Positions 4,034 to 5,531 of a stretch of DNA of 5,531 nt are shown in pieces (the first letter of the stretch is position 1; each line of letters starts with the position of its first letter). A program made the position numbers and the translations under genes. The DNA comes from Acidobacteriota bacterium (GTDB lineage: Bacteria; Acidobacteriota; Blastocatellia; RBC074). The notes beneath the pieces are model-generated. The model was given only the letters and a program-made list of their open reading frames with translations, did not search any database and was not told the origin of the DNA. The DNA is taken from assembly GCA_013140935.1 (NCBI GenBank), contig JABFSD010000433.1:1-5531 (forward strand), read 5' to 3'.

Positions 4034-5531
4034 TTACTCGCCCACAGCCTCTTGCCGCAACGCGAACAAGTCTTTCAGTGCGTCGTTGCTCAGTTCGGTC
4101 AGCCAGCCTTCGCCCGTACCGACAATGCTGGCGGCGAGTGATTGCTTGCGTTCGATCATTTCGTCAATGCGTTCTTCCAACGTACCCGCGCACAGATATT
4201 TATGCACTTGCACGTTGCGGCGCTGGCCGATGCGGAAGGCGCGGTCAGTGGCTTGGTTTTCGACGGCGGGGTTCCACCAGCGGTCGAAATGGAATACGTG
4301 ATTGGCCTGCGTGAGATTCAATCCCGTACCGCCCGCTTTGAGCGAAAGCAAAAAGATGCGTGGGCTTTGTGCATCAGCCTCTTGAAAGCGTTCGACCATG
4401 CGGTCACGTTGCTTTTTGGCTACGCCGCCGTGCAAGAACAACACTTCGCGTCCGAAGGCTTCCTGCAATTGCTTGCGCAGCAGTTCGCCCATCTCACTGA
4501 ATTGCGTGAAGACCAGCGCGCGTTCGTCGAGTGCCATCACTTCTTCTAGCATTTCAGTCAGGCGCGCGAGTTTGCCGGAGCGTCCGGGCAGCGCGGAGTT
4601 GTCGCCCAGAAATTGCGCCGGATGATTGCAAACCTGTTTGAGTTTGGTCATCGCCGCCAGCACCGCGCCTTTGCGTTGAATGCCTTCGCTGCCCGCGTCG
4701 AGCGTGGCGCTGAGTTCTTTGACGACGGCTTCATAAAGCGAAGCCTGCTCTTTGGTGAGCGTACAAAACACTTTCATTTCGAGCTTGTCGGGCAAGTCTG
4801 AAATGATCGTCTTGTCGGTTTTCAAACGACGCAGGATGAAAGGCGACGTGATGCGTTTGAGTTGCGCGGTCGCTTCCTGATCGCCTTGCACCTGAATCGG
4901 TACGAAATAGTTGCGCTTGAACGCAGCTTGCGCGCCGAGAAAACCAGGGTTGAGAAATTCCATAAGCGACCAGAGATCGCCTACGTTGTTTTCAACCGGC
5001 GTACCGGTCAGCGCGATGCGATAGTCGCTCTTGATCTCACGCGCCGCACGCGACGGTTTCGTAGCCGCGTTCTTGATGTTTTGTGCTTCGTCGAGAATGA
5101 CGCCGCTCCACGCGACTTGATCGAACAAGGCTTGATCGCGGTGCAAGAGTGCGTAACTCGAAAGCACGACGGCGTGTTGCGCCGCAGCCTTTTTGAACGC
5201 GGCACTTTTAATGCGCGTCGCGCCGTGATGAATCAATACGGGCAAGTCGGGCGTGAAACGCGCCGCTTCTTTTTGCCAATTGCCAACGACTGACATCGGG
5301 CAGATCAACAGCACGGGACGCCGCGCTTTGGGTTGCTGCGCGTGCCAGTCTTTTTGAATCAGCGCGAGCGTTTGAATCGTCTTGCCCAAGCCCATGTCGT
5401 CGGCCAGACACGCGCCCAAACCCCATTGCCGCAAAAACGCGAGCCACGAATAACCGCGCACCTGATAAGGCCGCAACGTACCGTTGAACTCCTGCGGTAC
5501 GGCTTGTTCAGTGAAAGCCGCGTTGCCATGG
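4034..5531 (-). CDS. SNF2-family DEAD/DEAH-box helicase, 5' end outside the window
   Basis: The frame is open to the right edge (the visible protein begins HGNAAFTEQAVPQEFNGT, then LRPYQVRGYSWL), so the N-terminus is missing; about 498 residues are visible. Counting from the L of LRPYQ (codon at 5476-5474), the ATPase motifs are complete: motif I DDMGLGKT at 26-33, motif II DEAQ at 129-132, motif III LTGTP at 156-160, motif V SLKAGGTGLNLT at 378-389 and motif VI QATDRAFRIGQ at 408-418. These define both RecA-like lobes of a SNF2 translocase. Full-length bacterial relatives are often about twice this size, with an N-terminal SNF2-associated region, and that part is probably outside the window. 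Such enzymes use ATP to move along double-stranded DNA and remodel bound proteins rather than unwind. The XisI-like and SWIM genes follow directly and are probably cotranscribed. Relatives also occur in defence systems such as DISARM, but nothing else here supports that role. Confidence 0.95.
   Translation of the reverse strand, partial: HGNAAFTEQAVPQEFNGTLRPYQVRGYSWLAFLRQWGLGACLADDMGLGKTIQTLALIQKDWHAQQPKARRPVLLICPMSVVGNWQKEAARFTPDLPVLIHHGATRIKSAAFKKAAAQHAVVLSSYALLHRDQALFDQVAWSGVILDEAQNIKNAATKPSRAAREIKSDYRIALTGTPVENNVGDLWSLMEFLNPGFLGAQAAFKRNYFVPIQVQGDQEATAQLKRITSPFILRRLKTDKTIISDLPDKLEMKVFCTLTKEQASLYEAVVKELSATLDAGSEGIQRKGAVLAAMTKLKQVCNHPAQFLGDNSALPGRSGKLARLTEMLEEVMALDERALVFTQFSEMGELLRKQLQEAFGREVLFLHGGVAKKQRDRMVERFQEADAQSPRIFLLSLKAGGTGLNLTQANHVFHFDRWWNPAVENQATDRAFRIGQRRNVQVHKYLCAGTLEERIDEMIERKQSLAASIVGTGEGWLTELSNDALKDLFALRQEAVGE

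Noticed and set aside
4034..5531. The SNF2 helicase as the DrmD subunit of a DISARM defence system
   Set aside because: No DrmA, DrmB, DrmC or methylase gene is present, and pairing with a SWIM protein is typical of a widespread non-DISARM SNF2 group.

Overview
The window looks like an ordinary chromosomal stretch of a soil- or water-type bacterium. It is densely coded, moderately GC-rich, has short intergenic gaps and shows no phage or insertion-sequence genes. The mix of families (CcbP-like calcium-binding protein, XisI-like protein, SNF2 helicase with a SWIM partner, HicB-like/PIN toxin-antitoxin pair, UPF0158) is common in Cyanobacteria, Chloroflexota and Acidobacteriota. The 27-bp GTAGCGCAA-type palindromes between genes made me lean towards an Acidobacteriota (Blastocatellia-like) source. 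That lineage guess is from memory and is weak.

Left part, + strand (1-1310): the 3' end of recJ, then a small Dabb-domain (A/B barrel) protein, then a 227-residue protein whose C-terminal half looks like the cyanobacterial calcium-binding protein CcbP behind an SH3-like N-terminal domain. The 18- and 30-bp gaps allow one transcription unit.

Right part, - strand (5531 down to 1322): all genes run leftward and meet the + strand group tail to tail, with 11 bp between the stop codons. In transcription order they are: a SNF2-family helicase cut by the right edge; a XisI-like protein; a SWIM zinc-finger protein; a 148-bp gap holding two covarying palindromes in opposite orientation; a UPF0158 protein; and a toxin-antitoxin pair (HicB-like antitoxin followed after 4 bp by a VapC-type PIN RNase).

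Functionally, helicase and SWIM protein are a recurring bacterial pair (compare B. subtilis ywqA/ywqB) thought to act on DNA. The unusual part is the XisI-like gene wedged tightly between them with no XisH beside it. The palindromes separate this unit from the UPF0158 gene, and an extended -10-like sequence in front of the antitoxin suggests that the toxin-antitoxin pair has its own promoter. I found no tRNA, rRNA, CRISPR array or convincing intrinsic terminator. No gene-free stretch exceeds 300 bp.
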